Notes: generated from the letters alone by a model not told the origin. 64,000 nt of DNA from an uncultured Sphingomonas sp. (GCF_936927845.1 NZ_CAKZHV010000060.1:186001-250000); one strand, 5' to 3'. Counted from the first letter of the stretch, positions 38,631 to 47,674 are shown. Numbers and translations: made by a program.

Positions 38631-39284
38631 TCAGCGCGGCCCTTGCCCCCGTCCGCCGCGGAAACCGCCGCCGCGACCGCGGAAGCCATCACCGCCACGA
38701 CCGCCGGGACGGAATGCGCCCTGCGGACGCGGAGTGCGGACACCTTCTGCCCGGTTCTGCTGGCGCAGGTCGCGATAATCCTGCCGCACGTCGCCGCGGT
38801 ACTCGCGCCGCGCATCCTGCCGACCCTGCTGGAATTGCTCGCGCGTGATCTGCCCGTTGCGATAGGCTTGGCGATTGTCGCGGATATCGCCGCGATAGTC
38901 GCGCCGTTCGTTGCGAACGTCGCGGCGGAAGTCGCCCCAGTTCTGTCGCACCTGTGCGTTGCCGCGCCGGCCTTCCCAATAGCGGCGCTGCCCGTCGTTC
39001 CAACGGTTAGGCCGGCGGTAGCGATCGTACACGTACACGCCGGTGCCGGGATAATAGAAGTTGTTGTACCAGCCGTAATAACCCGGCGTGTAACCCCCGA
39101 AGCCGCCGGCGTAATAAGGATCGCCGTAATAGCCCGCGCCGCCGTAATAGCCGTCGCCATAGTAACCGCTGCCCACGCCGACGTTGACGCCGCTATAGCC
39201 ATAACCATCGGTGCAGGCACCCAGGCCGAGCCCAAGGCTGCCGAGCAGGGCGACGAGGCCGATACGCTTCAGGTTCATCATCAC
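38631..39284 (-). CDS. Gly/Tyr-rich lipoprotein with Arg-rich and RGG tail
   Basis: A 217-residue protein with a lipoprotein signal (GSLGLGLGACTDG). Three compositional blocks follow. Residues about 25-75 are Gly/Tyr repeats (YYGDGYYGGAGYYGD). Residues about 85-185 are Arg/Asp/Gln-rich amphipathic helix (FRRDVRNERRDYRGDIRDNR, then REQFQQGRQDARREYR). The end is RGGRGG-like. It resembles sphingomonad surface proteins annotated only as hypothetical. The start could be any of three Met codons at 39278-39284. Function unknown. Confidence 0.78.
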   Translation of the reverse strand: MMMNLKRIGLVALLGSLGLGLGACTDGYGYSGVNVGVGSGYYGDGYYGGAGYYGDPYYAGGFGGYTPGYYGWYNNFYYPGTGVYVYDRYRRPNRWNDGQRRYWEGRRGNAQVRQNWGDFRRDVRNERRDYRGDIRDNRQAYRNGQITREQFQQGRQDARREYRGDVRQDYRDLRQQNRAEGVRTPRPQGAFRPGGRGGDGFRGRGGGFRGGRGQGPR

Positions 39285-39358
39285 TCTCCCGTACGCAGGA
39301 ACGCGGCGGGTACGCGCCGCGGTTCACCGTAGAACGGGGGCGCTACGTCGAGGTTCCG

Positions 39359-39892
39359 TCAGTGGCCCGGGAACGAAACCAGCGCGTCGACACGGATGTC
39401 GTCACGCCTGAGTGCGTCCGCGCCGCCCAGGTCGGGCAGATCGACCAGGAATTGCGCCTGCGTCACCGTGGCGCCCGCTTTGCGCAGCAGTCGGACCGCG
39501 GCGCGCGCCGTGCCGCCCGTTGCGATCAGGTCGTCGATCAACAGCACACGCGCACCCGGCGCACATGCGTCGGCGTGGATCGCGATCCGGTCCCGCCCGT
39601 ATTCGAGCGCGTAATCCTCCGCGATCGTCGCGCCCGGCAGCTTGCCGTCCTTGCGGATCAGCAGCACGCCGGCGCCGAGCGGCACCGCGAGTGCTGCGGC
39701 GAACAGGAACCCGCGCGCCTCGATTCCTGCGACCAGATCGACCGGCCCGTGCGCGGCGGCGACCATCCGCTCGACCGCGGTGGAAAGGCCGGTGGGTGAC
39801 AGCAGCAGGGTCGTGATGTCGCGGAACTGGATATCGGGCTTGGGGAAGTCCGGAATGGTGCGGATCAGCGCCTTGAGGTCGTCGTTTTCCAT
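39359..39892 (-). CDS. apt: Adenine phosphoribosyltransferase
   Basis: Salvages adenine to AMP using PRPP. The ATG at 39892 (MENDDLKALIRTIPDFPKP) gives 177 residues, the family size. Motifs are clear: FPKPDIQFRDITTLL, GIEARGFLFAAALA, LIRKDGKLPG and the PRPP loop VLLIDDLIATGGTA. A frame open 12 codons upstream is not needed. Monocistronic, cytoplasmic. Confidence 0.97.
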   Translation of the reverse strand: MENDDLKALIRTIPDFPKPDIQFRDITTLLLSPTGLSTAVERMVAAAHGPVDLVAGIEARGFLFAAALAVPLGAGVLLIRKDGKLPGATIAEDYALEYGRDRIAIHADACAPGARVLLIDDLIATGGTARAAVRLLRKAGATVTQAQFLVDLPDLGGADALRRDDIRVDALVSFPGH

Positions 39893-40070
39893 GCGCGTGC
39901 TTGTCGGCGGTGCAGCGGGTTGGTGCAAGTGGGTGTGGATTGGCCGACACGAAGCGCTTCGTAGCCAGCCAAGCTACCCCAAGCCCCTCCCCCCGCCCCC
40001 CCTGTTCAAGGAGGAGAGCGGTTAGGCGTTCGGGTAAGCTCCGGCTGTAGATCGGCCTGCCTGTCCTGAA
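39893..40070. other. Gene-less stretch upstream of apt
   Basis: Should contain the apt promoter (minus strand). A degenerate family B repeat arm (CCCCTCCCCCCGCCCC then GTTCAAGGAGGAGAG) lies at about 39981-40019. No gene supported. Confidence 0.4.
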
Positions 40071-40150
40071 CGTCACCCCGGCCTTGATCCGGGGTCGCGC
40101 TTCTTCTCGCGACGGCCGAGGTCAGGGCATTCCCAGGTCAACCCCGGGAT
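40071..40150. repeat. REP-like repeat, family A copy
   Basis: GTCACCCCGG then CCTTGATCCGGGG is a self-palindrome at 40076-40094. A partner CCAGGTCAACCCCGGG follows about 45 bases later in inverted orientation. Same layout as the cleaner copy at 56.0 kb. Confidence 0.6.
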
Positions 40151-40214
40151 GGCGTTTGCGGAGCGTGGCGGGTTGGTCCCGAGTGGTCGCGCGCTGGTGG
40201 CAGGCGCGCATGTG

Positions 40215-40370
40215 ACAACGGCCGGAGCGTAAGCCCCGGCCGTCGTTTGTCGCTTTTGTCGGGGAGCGCCGCGGGCGAAGCCCGCGTCGTCGGTCGGCGC
40301 TTGAGCGCCGCCGGCCGATCGAGCGCGAATGGCGCGCGGCAGCTACGCTGCCTGTGCGCCGCGCTCGATC
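40215..40370 (-). terminator. Array of hairpins at the 3' end of petC
   Basis: Four stems follow the petC stop on the minus strand. The first, GATCGAGCGCG/CGCGCTCGATC (40317-40370), is a long stem that overlaps the stop codon and encloses GGCAGC-TAC-GCTGCC. Then come GGCGC-TTGA-GCGCC, CGCGGGC-GAA-GCCCGCG and finally ACGGCCGG...CCGGCCGT near 40217-40243. Without a T run on this strand, these may stabilise the bc1 mRNA or stop RNA polymerase by other means. Confidence 0.55.
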
Positions 40371-41211
40371 AATGCTCCACCCCGCGCCACACATTCTGGT
40401 ACGCGCCCCAAGTCAGGAACACGAAGATCACCAGGAAGATGACCGCGGCCAGACCGGCGGCGTGGCGTGCCTCCAGATTCGGCTCGGCGGTCCAGGTCAG
40501 GAACGCCGACACGTCGCGCGCCATCTGGTCGCGGGTCGCCTTGGTGCCGTCCGAATAGGTTACCTGCCCGTCCGAGGTAAGCGGCGGCGGCATCGCGATG
40601 TTGAGGTTGGCGAAGTACGGATTGTAGTGCAGCCCCGGCGGGGTCTTCGCGCCCGGGAAGTCCTTGAGCAGTTCCGCCGGCTGGTTGCGATAACCAGTGA
40701 TCAACGCGTGGACGTAGTTCGGGCCATCCTCGCGCGCCTTGGTGATCAGCGACAGATCGGGCGGCAGCGCGTTGTTGTTGGCGGCGCGCGCAGCGACCTC
40801 GTTCGCGAACGGCGACGGGAAATGGTCCGACGGCAAATTCTTGCGCGTCGCGGGCTCGCCCGTCTCCGGGTTCACGCTCGGCTGCTCGATCGCCCACTGG
40901 TTGGCGATCGCCTTCACCTCGGCGTCGGAATAGCCGATCTTGGTCAGATCGCGGAACGCAACGTACTTGAGCGAGTGGCAGGCAGCGCACACTTCCTTGT
41001 ACACCGCGAAACCGCGCTGGACCTGCTGGCGATCGAACTTCCCGAACAGCCCGGCCGAGGGCAGCCCAATGCTCTCGGGATGCAGGTGGAAGACGTGTTC
41101 CGCGCTTTCCTTCGCGGGGTCGGTGATCGCGGTCTTGGCGGTACCGAACAGCGCCAGCGCCAGCACGAAGACGAACGCCGCGCCGATCACGATCGAAATG
41201 AGACGAGCCAT
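40369..41211 (-). CDS. petC: Cytochrome c1 (bc1 complex)
   Basis: Haem c subunit of ubiquinol-cytochrome c reductase. The ATG at 41211 gives 280 residues. An N-terminal membrane segment (MARLISIVIGAAFVFVLALALFG) acts as signal or anchor. The haem site is CAACH in VYKEVCAACHSLKYV, the axial Met region is IAMPPPLTSDGQVTY, and a C-terminal helix (AVIFLVIFVFLTWGAY) anchors it. It stands alone here and is not fused to cytochrome b. Last gene of petABC. Confidence 0.97.
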   Translation of the reverse strand: MARLISIVIGAAFVFVLALALFGTAKTAITDPAKESAEHVFHLHPESIGLPSAGLFGKFDRQQVQRGFAVYKEVCAACHSLKYVAFRDLTKIGYSDAEVKAIANQWAIEQPSVNPETGEPATRKNLPSDHFPSPFANEVAARAANNNALPPDLSLITKAREDGPNYVHALITGYRNQPAELLKDFPGAKTPPGLHYNPYFANLNIAMPPPLTSDGQVTYSDGTKATRDQMARDVSAFLTWTAEPNLEARHAAGLAAVIFLVIFVFLTWGAYQNVWRGVEH

Positions 41212-41245
41212 TGTGTTCTTTATCCCCTTTTCGTCGCTGCTCGGC

Positions 41246-42532
41246 TCAGCTCGCCATCGCGGTCTTGGCGGGCGAGGTGCCGGCGTGCTTCGCCAGCACC
41301 GCCTCGGTGATTGAGTTCGGCAGCGGGCGCGGACGCTCCGATGCCGAGACCAGCGGCAGGATGATGAGGAAGTGCGCGAAATAATAACCCGCCGCGATCT
41401 GCCCCATGATGACGTTGCGCGCGGTCGCCTCCGCCCCGCCAACGTAGCCGAGCACGAGGATGTCGACGAGCAGCACGACGAGGAACCAGCGATAGGTCGG
41501 GCGATAGTTGGCCGAACGCACCGGCGAGGAGTCGATCCACGGCAGGAAGAACAGCAGCAGGATCGAGCCGAACATCGCGAGCACGCCCCACAGCTTCGCC
41601 GGCAGGATGAAGTCGGCGGTGAAGCTCTTCAGGATCGCGTAGAACGGCAGGAAGTACCATTCGGGCACGATATGCGCTGGCGTCGAGAGCGGGTTCGCCT
41701 CGATGTAATTGTCCGGGTGGCCGAGCAAATTGGGCGAGAAGAAGATGAGTGCTGCAAAGATCAGGAAGAACACCGCGACGCCGACGCCGTCCTTGGCGGT
41801 GTAATAGGGGTGGAACGGCACCGTGTCCTGCTCGCCCTTCACGTCGACGCCGGTCGGGTTGTTCGACCCCGGAATGTGCAGCGCCCAGATGTGGAGGATA
41901 ATGACGCCCGCGGTCACGAACGGCAGCAGATAGTGGAGCGAGAAGAAGCGGTTCAATGCCGCATTGTCGGGCGCGAACCCGCCGAGCAGCCACACGCGGA
42001 TCGTCTCACCCACGAGCGGGATCGCCGAGAAGAAGCCGGTGATGACCTGCGCACCCCAGAAGCTCATCTGCCCCCAGGGCAGCACGTAGCCCATGAACGC
42101 GGTCGCCATCATCAAGAGGAAGATGACGACGCCCAAGAGCCACACCATCTCGCGCGGCGCCTTGTACGAGCCGTAATAGAGCCCGCGCCCGATGTGGATA
42201 TAGACCACCGCCAGGAACATCGACGCGCCGTTGGCGTGCGCGTAGCGCAGGAACCAGCCGGCGTTGACGTCGCGCATGATGCTCTCGACCGAGCCGAACG
42301 CGACCGCGCCGTTGGCGGCATAATGCATGGCGAGCACCACGCCCGTCACGATCTGGCAGACCAGCGCCGCGCCCGCGAGCACGCCGAAGTTCCAGAAATA
42401 GTTGAGGTTGCGCGGCACGGGATAACCCGCACCGATCGCGTTGTAGACGAGGCGCGGCAGCGGCAGCTTCTCGTCCACCCACCGCATCAGCGGCTGCTTC
42501 GGCTCATAATGCTTGGCCCAGGGAAAGCTCAT
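41246..42532 (-). CDS. petB: Cytochrome b (bc1 complex)
   Basis: Membrane core subunit with two b haems and the quinol sites, 428 residues. Family blocks: PRNLNYFWNFGVLAG, LAMHYAANG, RYAHANGASMFLAVVYIHIGRGLYYGSYK, GYVLPWGQMSFWGAQVITGFFSAIP and the Qo-site PEWYFLPFYAILKSF. Eight membrane segments are expected. Placed 11 bases after petA and 34 bases before petC in the same operon. Confidence 0.98.
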   Translation of the reverse strand: MSFPWAKHYEPKQPLMRWVDEKLPLPRLVYNAIGAGYPVPRNLNYFWNFGVLAGAALVCQIVTGVVLAMHYAANGAVAFGSVESIMRDVNAGWFLRYAHANGASMFLAVVYIHIGRGLYYGSYKAPREMVWLLGVVIFLLMMATAFMGYVLPWGQMSFWGAQVITGFFSAIPLVGETIRVWLLGGFAPDNAALNRFFSLHYLLPFVTAGVIILHIWALHIPGSNNPTGVDVKGEQDTVPFHPYYTAKDGVGVAVFFLIFAALIFFSPNLLGHPDNYIEANPLSTPAHIVPEWYFLPFYAILKSFTADFILPAKLWGVLAMFGSILLLFFLPWIDSSPVRSANYRPTYRWFLVVLLVDILVLGYVGGAEATARNVIMGQIAAGYYFAHFLIILPLVSASERPRPLPNSITEAVLAKHAGTSPAKTAMAS

Positions 42533-42543
42533 CTGCGGCTACC

Positions 42544-43131
42544 TCAACCCACCGTCACGACGGTGTCGGAATTGAATGCGTAATCGGGAACGACCAGGTT
42601 CTTCGGCGCCGGACCCTGTCGGATGCGGCCCGCGGTGTCATAGGCCGAACCGTGGCACGGGCAGAAATAGCCGCCGAACGGGCCCTTGTTCTCGCCCTCG
42701 CCCGCGCCCAGCGGCACGCAGCCCAGATGGGTGCAGACGCCCAGCGTGATGAGCCAGTTCTTCTTGCCCGCCTTGGTGCGCTCTTCCAGCGTCTGCGGAT
42801 CGCGCAAGGACGACACCGCGACCGCGTCGGCGGCGGCGATCTCCGCGGGCGTCAGGTTGCGCACGAACAGCGGTTGCTTGCGGAATGACGCCTTGATCGC
42901 CTGCCCCGGCTCGATCTTCGAGATGTCGAGCTCGGTGGTCGACAGCGCGAGCACGTCGGCCGAGGGGTTCATCTGGTTGATCAGCGGCAGTACGATCGCG
43001 AGCGCGCCGACGCCCGCGAACGACACGGCGGCGATGTTGATGAAGTCGCGACGGCGCGGGTCGTGGAAGGTATCGTCCGCGAGCAGCGCGGGGTCCTCAC
43101 CCGGAGGAAGCCGATCGTCGACAGTCGCCAT
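42544..43131 (-). CDS. petA: Rieske iron-sulfur protein (bc1 complex)
   Basis: The [2Fe-2S] subunit of the bc1 complex, 195 residues. After a basic leader with RRRDFIN, a Tat-like membrane anchor (IAAVSFAGVGALAIVLPLI) leads to the Rieske domain. Ligands lie in CTHLGCVPLG and CPCHGSAYD, with the disulphide cysteines included. The long N-terminal extension (TVDDRLPPGEDPALLADD) is modest. First gene of petABC, divergent from trmL. Confidence 0.98.
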   Translation of the reverse strand: MATVDDRLPPGEDPALLADDTFHDPRRRDFINIAAVSFAGVGALAIVLPLINQMNPSADVLALSTTELDISKIEPGQAIKASFRKQPLFVRNLTPAEIAAADAVAVSSLRDPQTLEERTKAGKKNWLITLGVCTHLGCVPLGAGEGENKGPFGGYFCPCHGSAYDTAGRIRQGPAPKNLVVPDYAFNSDTVVTVG

Positions 43132-43306
43132 TCACACGCGCCCTTGCATTGCCCTGTGGGGCACGTGGCGAGCCTGACACGCCCGCGTACCCCCCTTGTG
43201 TGGCCGGCGATCCCCCGGCCGGTCCCTTGATCGCCTGATAGCCAAGCCGCCGCTGCTTTGCCAATCCCATTTTGCAGATGCGTAACGAGCCGGTAAGGCC
43301 GGCGTC

Positions 43307-43756
43307 ATGCGTATTGCGCTGTTTCAACCCGATATCGCGGGCAACGTCGGCACGATCCTGAGGCTCGCGGCGTGCATGGGTGCGGGCGTCGACCTGATCG
43401 AGCCGATGGGCTTTCCGTGGAGCGACCGCGCGCTCGCACGCGCCGGGATGGACTATGCCGCGGCGGCGAGCGTGACGCGCCACGTCGACTGGGACGCCTT
43501 TGTCGCGACCGCGAGCGGCCGCCTCGTACTGGCGACGACGAGCGGCGCGGTGCCGTACACCGACGCGCATTATGCCGGGGACGACGTGCTGCTGTTCGGC
43601 TCGGAAAGCGCGGGCGTTCCCGCCAACGTCCACGCGCGCGCCGACCTGCGCGTGCGCGTGCCGATGCGCGAGGGGATGCGTTCGTTGAACGTGGCGGTGT
43701 CGTGCGCGATGATCCTGGGCGAGGCGCTGCGGCAGACGGACGCGTGGCCGGCCTGA
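43307..43756 (+). CDS. trmL: tRNA (cytidine/uridine-2'-O-)-methyltransferase TrmL-like
   Basis: A 149-residue SPOUT (knotted) methyltransferase that modifies the wobble position of certain tRNA-Leu species. The three motifs are visible: LFQPDIAGNVGTILRLAACMG, LFGSESAGVP and MRSLNVAVSCAMILGEALRQ. Length and motif spacing match TrmL. Divergent from the pet operon and just before hemF. Confidence 0.94.
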   Translation: MRIALFQPDIAGNVGTILRLAACMGAGVDLIEPMGFPWSDRALARAGMDYAAAASVTRHVDWDAFVATASGRLVLATTSGAVPYTDAHYAGDDVLLFGSESAGVPANVHARADLRVRVPMREGMRSLNVAVSCAMILGEALRQTDAWPA

Positions 43757-43808
43757 GACATTCTGCCGCCTCGACGCGGGGCCCCCTCGCCCGCTAAGCG
43801 CTAGCGCC

Positions 43809-44651
43809 ATGTTCCAGCTCGACGACCAACAGACCCAAGCCCGCACCTGGTTCGAGCATCTGCGCGACCTGATCTGCGCCGAGTTCGAGGCGATCGAGCG
43901 CGAGGCGGGGTCGGACGCCACGTTCGATTACATGCCCTGGGACCGCGCCGACCCGTCGGGCGAGCCCGGTGGCGGGGGCGTGCGCGGCGTGATGAAGGGC
44001 CGCGTGTTCGAGAAGGTCGGCGTCAACGTCTCCACGGTCGGCGGCACGTTCGAGGGCGAGTTCGGCCGCACGATCCACGGCGCGGGCGAGGACCCGCGTT
44101 TCTTCGCGACGGGCATCAGCCTGGTCGCGCACATGGCCAACCCGCACGTGCCCGCGGTGCACATGAACACGCGCTTCCTGCGCACCACCAAACAGTGGTT
44201 CGGCGGCGGCGCCGACCTCAATCCGCCGCTGCCGGTGGCGGAGGATACCGCCGACTTCCACGCGACGCTCAAGGCGGCGTGCGACGCACACGACCCGGGT
44301 TACTACCCCCGCTTCAAGGAATGGGCGGACGAGTATTTCTACATTCCACATCGCAAGGTCCACCGCGGCGTCGGCGGCATCTTCTACGATCACCTGGAAA
44401 ACGACTTCGCGCGCGATCTCGCCTTCACCAAGGACGTCGGCCGCGCGTTCCTCGACACATATCCACGGATCGTCAGACGGCGCATGAATGACGCCTTCAC
44501 CCCCGACGACGTCGCCGAGCAGCGCCGCTGGCGCGGGCGCTACGCCGAGTTCAACCTCGTCTACGACCGCGGCACCTTGTTCGGGTTGAAGACCGGCGGC
44601 AACATCGACGCGATTCTGATGAGCCTTCCCCCGGTCGCGAACTGGGACTAA
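43809..44651 (+). CDS. hemF: Oxygen-dependent coproporphyrinogen III oxidase
   Basis: Aerobic haem synthesis enzyme, 280 residues. Signatures: GGGGVRGVMKGRVFEKVGVN, ATGISLVAHMANPHVPAVHMNTRF, WFGGGADLNPPLP and the YAEFNLVYDRGTLFGLKTGGN block, all conserved. Needs no cofactor but O2. It is followed after 6 bases by a GNAT gene, so the two probably share an mRNA. Confidence 0.98.
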   Translation: MFQLDDQQTQARTWFEHLRDLICAEFEAIEREAGSDATFDYMPWDRADPSGEPGGGGVRGVMKGRVFEKVGVNVSTVGGTFEGEFGRTIHGAGEDPRFFATGISLVAHMANPHVPAVHMNTRFLRTTKQWFGGGADLNPPLPVAEDTADFHATLKAACDAHDPGYYPRFKEWADEYFYIPHRKVHRGVGGIFYDHLENDFARDLAFTKDVGRAFLDTYPRIVRRRMNDAFTPDDVAEQRRWRGRYAEFNLVYDRGTLFGLKTGGNIDAILMSLPPVANWD

Positions 44652-44657
44652 GGCCAA

Positions 44658-45251
44658 GTGGCGCTGATCCCGGTACCCGAGGGCGAGCTGGCGACGATCG
44701 TCACCACGCTGGAGATGACGCGCCGCCCGCCGCTGCGCCCAATGCCGCCTGCGCCGCTCAGGCTGGTGCGCTGGGCCGAGCCCGACCCTGCAAAATACCG
44801 CGCATTGTTCCGCCGCGTCGGCGCGCGCTGGCTGTGGTATTCGCGGCTGGTGATGGATGACGCCGCGCTCGTCGCGATCATCGGCGACCCGCGCGTGCAG
44901 GTGTTCGCCGCAGTGGACGCGGGCGGCATCGAGGTCGGGATGGTCGAGCTCGATTTCCGCCACACCGGCACCTGCACGATCGGTTATTTCGCGCTGGTGC
45001 CCGAACTCGCGGGGCGGCAGCTGGGGCGCTGGCTGATGGCCGAAACGCTCGCGCGCGCGTGGTTGCCCGGGGTCACCCGCGTCGCGCTCAACACCTGCAC
45101 GCTCGACCATCCATCGGCGCTGGGCTTCTACCGTGCGCAAGGCTTTGTCGCGGTCCGGCGGACGATCGAGACGTTCCCCGATCCGCGCCTGACGGGCCTG
45201 TTGCCCGCCGACGCCGCGCCTCAAGTGCCTCTGTTCGCCAGCCGAACATAG
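44658..45251 (+). CDS. GNAT-family N-acetyltransferase
   Basis: A 197-residue acetyltransferase with GTG start, 6 bases after hemF. The GNAT core includes GMVELDFRHTGTCTIGYFALVPELAGRQLGRWLM (acetyl-CoA loop) and CTLDHPSALGFYRAQGF. Substrate unknown. Its last 31 bases overlap the convergent membrane-protein gene, a larger overlap than usual in this window. Confidence 0.88.
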   Translation: MALIPVPEGELATIVTTLEMTRRPPLRPMPPAPLRLVRWAEPDPAKYRALFRRVGARWLWYSRLVMDDAALVAIIGDPRVQVFAAVDAGGIEVGMVELDFRHTGTCTIGYFALVPELAGRQLGRWLMAETLARAWLPGVTRVALNTCTLDHPSALGFYRAQGFVAVRRTIETFPDPRLTGLLPADAAPQVPLFASRT

Positions 45252-45967
45252 GCCGCCATGCCGATCATCAGCACGGCAAGATGATAGGCCCCGCCCAACA
45301 GCGCGATGCCGCCGTCCACCAGGCTCAGCACCAGCAGATTGTCGTTGCCCGGCGCGCGCAGCCATTCGTCGGCGGACAGGAGCGGCACGATCGCGAGCCA
45401 TTGCAGCAGAAACACCGACACGACCGCGCCCGCCAGCGCGAAGCCCTGCCCGCGCGTCGCACGCCACGAGGTGCGGATCGCTGGCAGGACGCGCTGGCGC
45501 GGCGCGCGCGCGAGCAGCGGGATCGTCGCCGACAACCGACCCTGCACCCACAATCCGGGCAGCACGAAAAACCACATCCCGAGCCCGACCGGAACCGCCA
45601 CCGCGACGCTCGCGAGCGCGAATGGAACGAAACGCCGGCCCGCGGTGCGCAGCGCGCCCGCAACGACCGGGCGATCGGGATCGAGCAGCAGCACCGCGAT
45701 CGTCGCCAGCCCGAACACCCCGACCGCGTCGGCGAGCAGGTACCAGATGCCGTTTGCCTGACCCCAAAGGCCGACCTGCCCGATCCACGCTTCCAGCATC
45801 GCCTGATCGCGGGGCGCTGGCGGCAGCGGGGGCAAGGGATCGCACAGCAATTGCACCGCGAACGCGGGGAACACCACCAAAGGCAGCGCGATGCGCAGGA
45901 TCAGGTCGGCCTGGCGCCGGAACAGCGACCAGGCATCGGCGAGCAGCCGCGAGAAGGTCAGCGTCAT
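45221..45967 (-). CDS. Polytopic membrane protein, unknown (pair member 2)
   Basis: A 248-residue protein with about six hydrophobic segments. It opens with an amphipathic SRLLADAWSLFRRQADLILRI and has a LWVQGRLSATIPLLARAPRQ... SWRATRGQG stretch between membrane segments. The same architecture occurs in the preceding gene, with which it overlaps by 4 bases (ATGA), so the two look like diverged paralogues forming one complex. Similar proteins are annotated as glycerophosphodiesterase-type membrane domains. Function unknown. Confidence 0.78.
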   Translation of the reverse strand: MTLTFSRLLADAWSLFRRQADLILRIALPLVVFPAFAVQLLCDPLPPLPPAPRDQAMLEAWIGQVGLWGQANGIWYLLADAVGVFGLATIAVLLLDPDRPVVAGALRTAGRRFVPFALASVAVAVPVGLGMWFFVLPGLWVQGRLSATIPLLARAPRQRVLPAIRTSWRATRGQGFALAGAVVSVFLLQWLAIVPLLSADEWLRAPGNDNLLVLSLVDGGIALLGGAYHLAVLMIGMAAYVRLANRGT

Positions 45968-46797
45968 GACAGCGGCAGCGCGTCCGCCTGCGTCGCCTCA
46001 CGCTCGCGCGCGGCGACGTAGAAGCGTGCGTAGAACACCGTCTGCACGACGGTCATCAGCGCCGTCAGCGCGGAGGACACGACGCCCACCGCCAACCCGA
46101 CGCCGCCGGTCGCGTCCGCACCGAGCAGCAGCCGCGCGACCACGCCCGACACCGTCGTCGCCGCGATCATCGCAACGATCACGACGATGCCGTACAGGAT
46201 CACGACGCCGAGCAGCCGCAGCGTCGAGCCGCGCGTCAGCCGGAAACTGCGCGCGAATGCGCCGAGGCCGCGGCGCTCATTGACGATCACCGCGAACAGC
46301 GGGACGATCTTGGCGGTCAGCCACAGCCCGACGACGAGCGCGACCAGCGTGACGAGCCCGGCGAGGTTCAGCGCACTGCCGCTCGCGCGCGCCAGGTCGA
46401 ACCGACCAGTCACCGGATCGAAGGTCGCGCCCGACTGGAGGATCAGCAGCGAGATCGGCAGCCCGATCGCGAGCACCGCGACGACGATCAGCGCGATCGC
46501 CCCGAGCGCGGGCAGCAGCCGCTGAAACCCGATGTTCGTCGCGCGCGCCGCGTTGACGTCGGGGTCGCTCGCCACCGCGGTGATCGCGAGCACCCCGGCG
46601 ATCAGCAGCACGCTCGCGGCGAGCGACACCAGCGAGGCGACAAAGGCGAGCGGCGTGGCGGGCGGGGCGAATGCACTCACCCCCGCGCTCACGACGCCGG
46701 GCAGGAAAAAGAACAGCAGCGCCAATCGCGCCAGGATGCCGCTGCGCCCCTGCAGCACATCAACCGTGCGATCCCAGACCAGCCCCATCCGCATCAT
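45964..46797 (-). CDS. Polytopic membrane protein, unknown (pair member 1)
   Basis: A 277-residue protein from the ATG at 46797 (AGGGGGAA upstream; the ATG three bases later is equally possible). Six or so membrane segments, with LTAKIVPLFAVIVNERRGLGAFARSFRLTRGS between them, parallel to the neighbouring paralogue. The open frame extends further but without support. Divergent from lipB across 211 bases. Function unknown; likely acts with pair member 2. Confidence 0.78.
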   Translation of the reverse strand: MMRMGLVWDRTVDVLQGRSGILARLALLFFFLPGVVSAGVSAFAPPATPLAFVASLVSLAASVLLIAGVLAITAVASDPDVNAARATNIGFQRLLPALGAIALIVVAVLAIGLPISLLILQSGATFDPVTGRFDLARASGSALNLAGLVTLVALVVGLWLTAKIVPLFAVIVNERRGLGAFARSFRLTRGSTLRLLGVVILYGIVVIVAMIAATTVSGVVARLLLGADATGGVGLAVGVVSSALTALMTVVQTVFYARFYVAAREREATQADALPLS

Positions 46798-47008
46798 CGT
46801 TCCCCCTGTTCGCCCGATGCCTGTCACCCCGTCCGCGCGGGACACGGCGCAGGCGCGATGCGCTGCGGCCTAGCCGATCCACCGCGCGTCGCCAATTGCC
46901 CGTACGTGGCATTTGCGCGAGTGCCGGCACCCGCCGGCCCAGGGCATCCCCCTTCCCGAAACCGACCACCCGTTGCCAAGGTTGCCGCCGCATCGCATCT
47001 GAGGTCGC

Positions 47009-47674
47009 GTGAACGGACTTGACGATATCGAATGGCGCGTGACGCCGGGGCTGACGCCGTACGACCAGTCGCTGGCCGAGATGGAGGCGCGCGCCGCCGG
47101 GGTGGCAGCGGGCGAGGCACGCGAACTGATCTGGCTGCTCGAGCATCCGCCGGTCTATACCGCGGGCACGAGCGCGGACCCCGCCGAGCTGGTCGACGCG
47201 CGCTTTCCGGTGATGCCGGCGGGACGCGGCGGGCGCTACACCTATCACGGACCCGGGCAGCGCGTCGGCTATCTGGTGCTCGACCTGAACAAGCGCGGGC
47301 GCGACGTGCGCTGCTTCGTCCACGCGGTCGAGGGTTGGGTGATCGCCGCGCTGGCGCATGTCGGGATCGAGAGTTTCCGCGCGCCCGGACGGATCGGCAT
47401 CTGGACGCATGATCGTTCGGGGCAGGAGGCGAAGATCGGTGCGATCGGGATTCGCGTGCGCCGCTGGGTCACGTTGCACGGCTTTGCGGTCAATTTGCAC
47501 CCCGATCTGTCGCATTTTGGCGGGATCGTGCCGTGCGGGATCGCGGACTATCCGGTGACCAGCGCGCAAGCACTTGAAAAAGCGGTCGACGGTGCAACCT
47601 TCGACGCCGCGCTGGCGTTCACCGCCAGACCTTTTCTCCAAAGCCTTTCTTGTCACGGTGAAATCGAGGCTTGA
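47009..47674 (+). CDS. lipB: Octanoyltransferase LipB
   Basis: Transfers octanoyl from acyl carrier protein to lipoyl domains, for example K59 of GcvH here. A GTG start yields 221 residues. Motifs: HPPVYTAGTSA, GRGGRYTYHGPGQRVGYLVLDL, the catalytic Lys in QEAKIGAIGIRVRRWVT, the conserved HGFAVNLHPDLSHF and the catalytic Cys in IVPCGIADYPVTS. Cytoplasmic, apparently monocistronic. Confidence 0.97.
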   Translation: MNGLDDIEWRVTPGLTPYDQSLAEMEARAAGVAAGEARELIWLLEHPPVYTAGTSADPAELVDARFPVMPAGRGGRYTYHGPGQRVGYLVLDLNKRGRDVRCFVHAVEGWVIAALAHVGIESFRAPGRIGIWTHDRSGQEAKIGAIGIRVRRWVTLHGFAVNLHPDLSHFGGIVPCGIADYPVTSAQALEKAVDGATFDAALAFTARPFLQSLSCHGEIEA

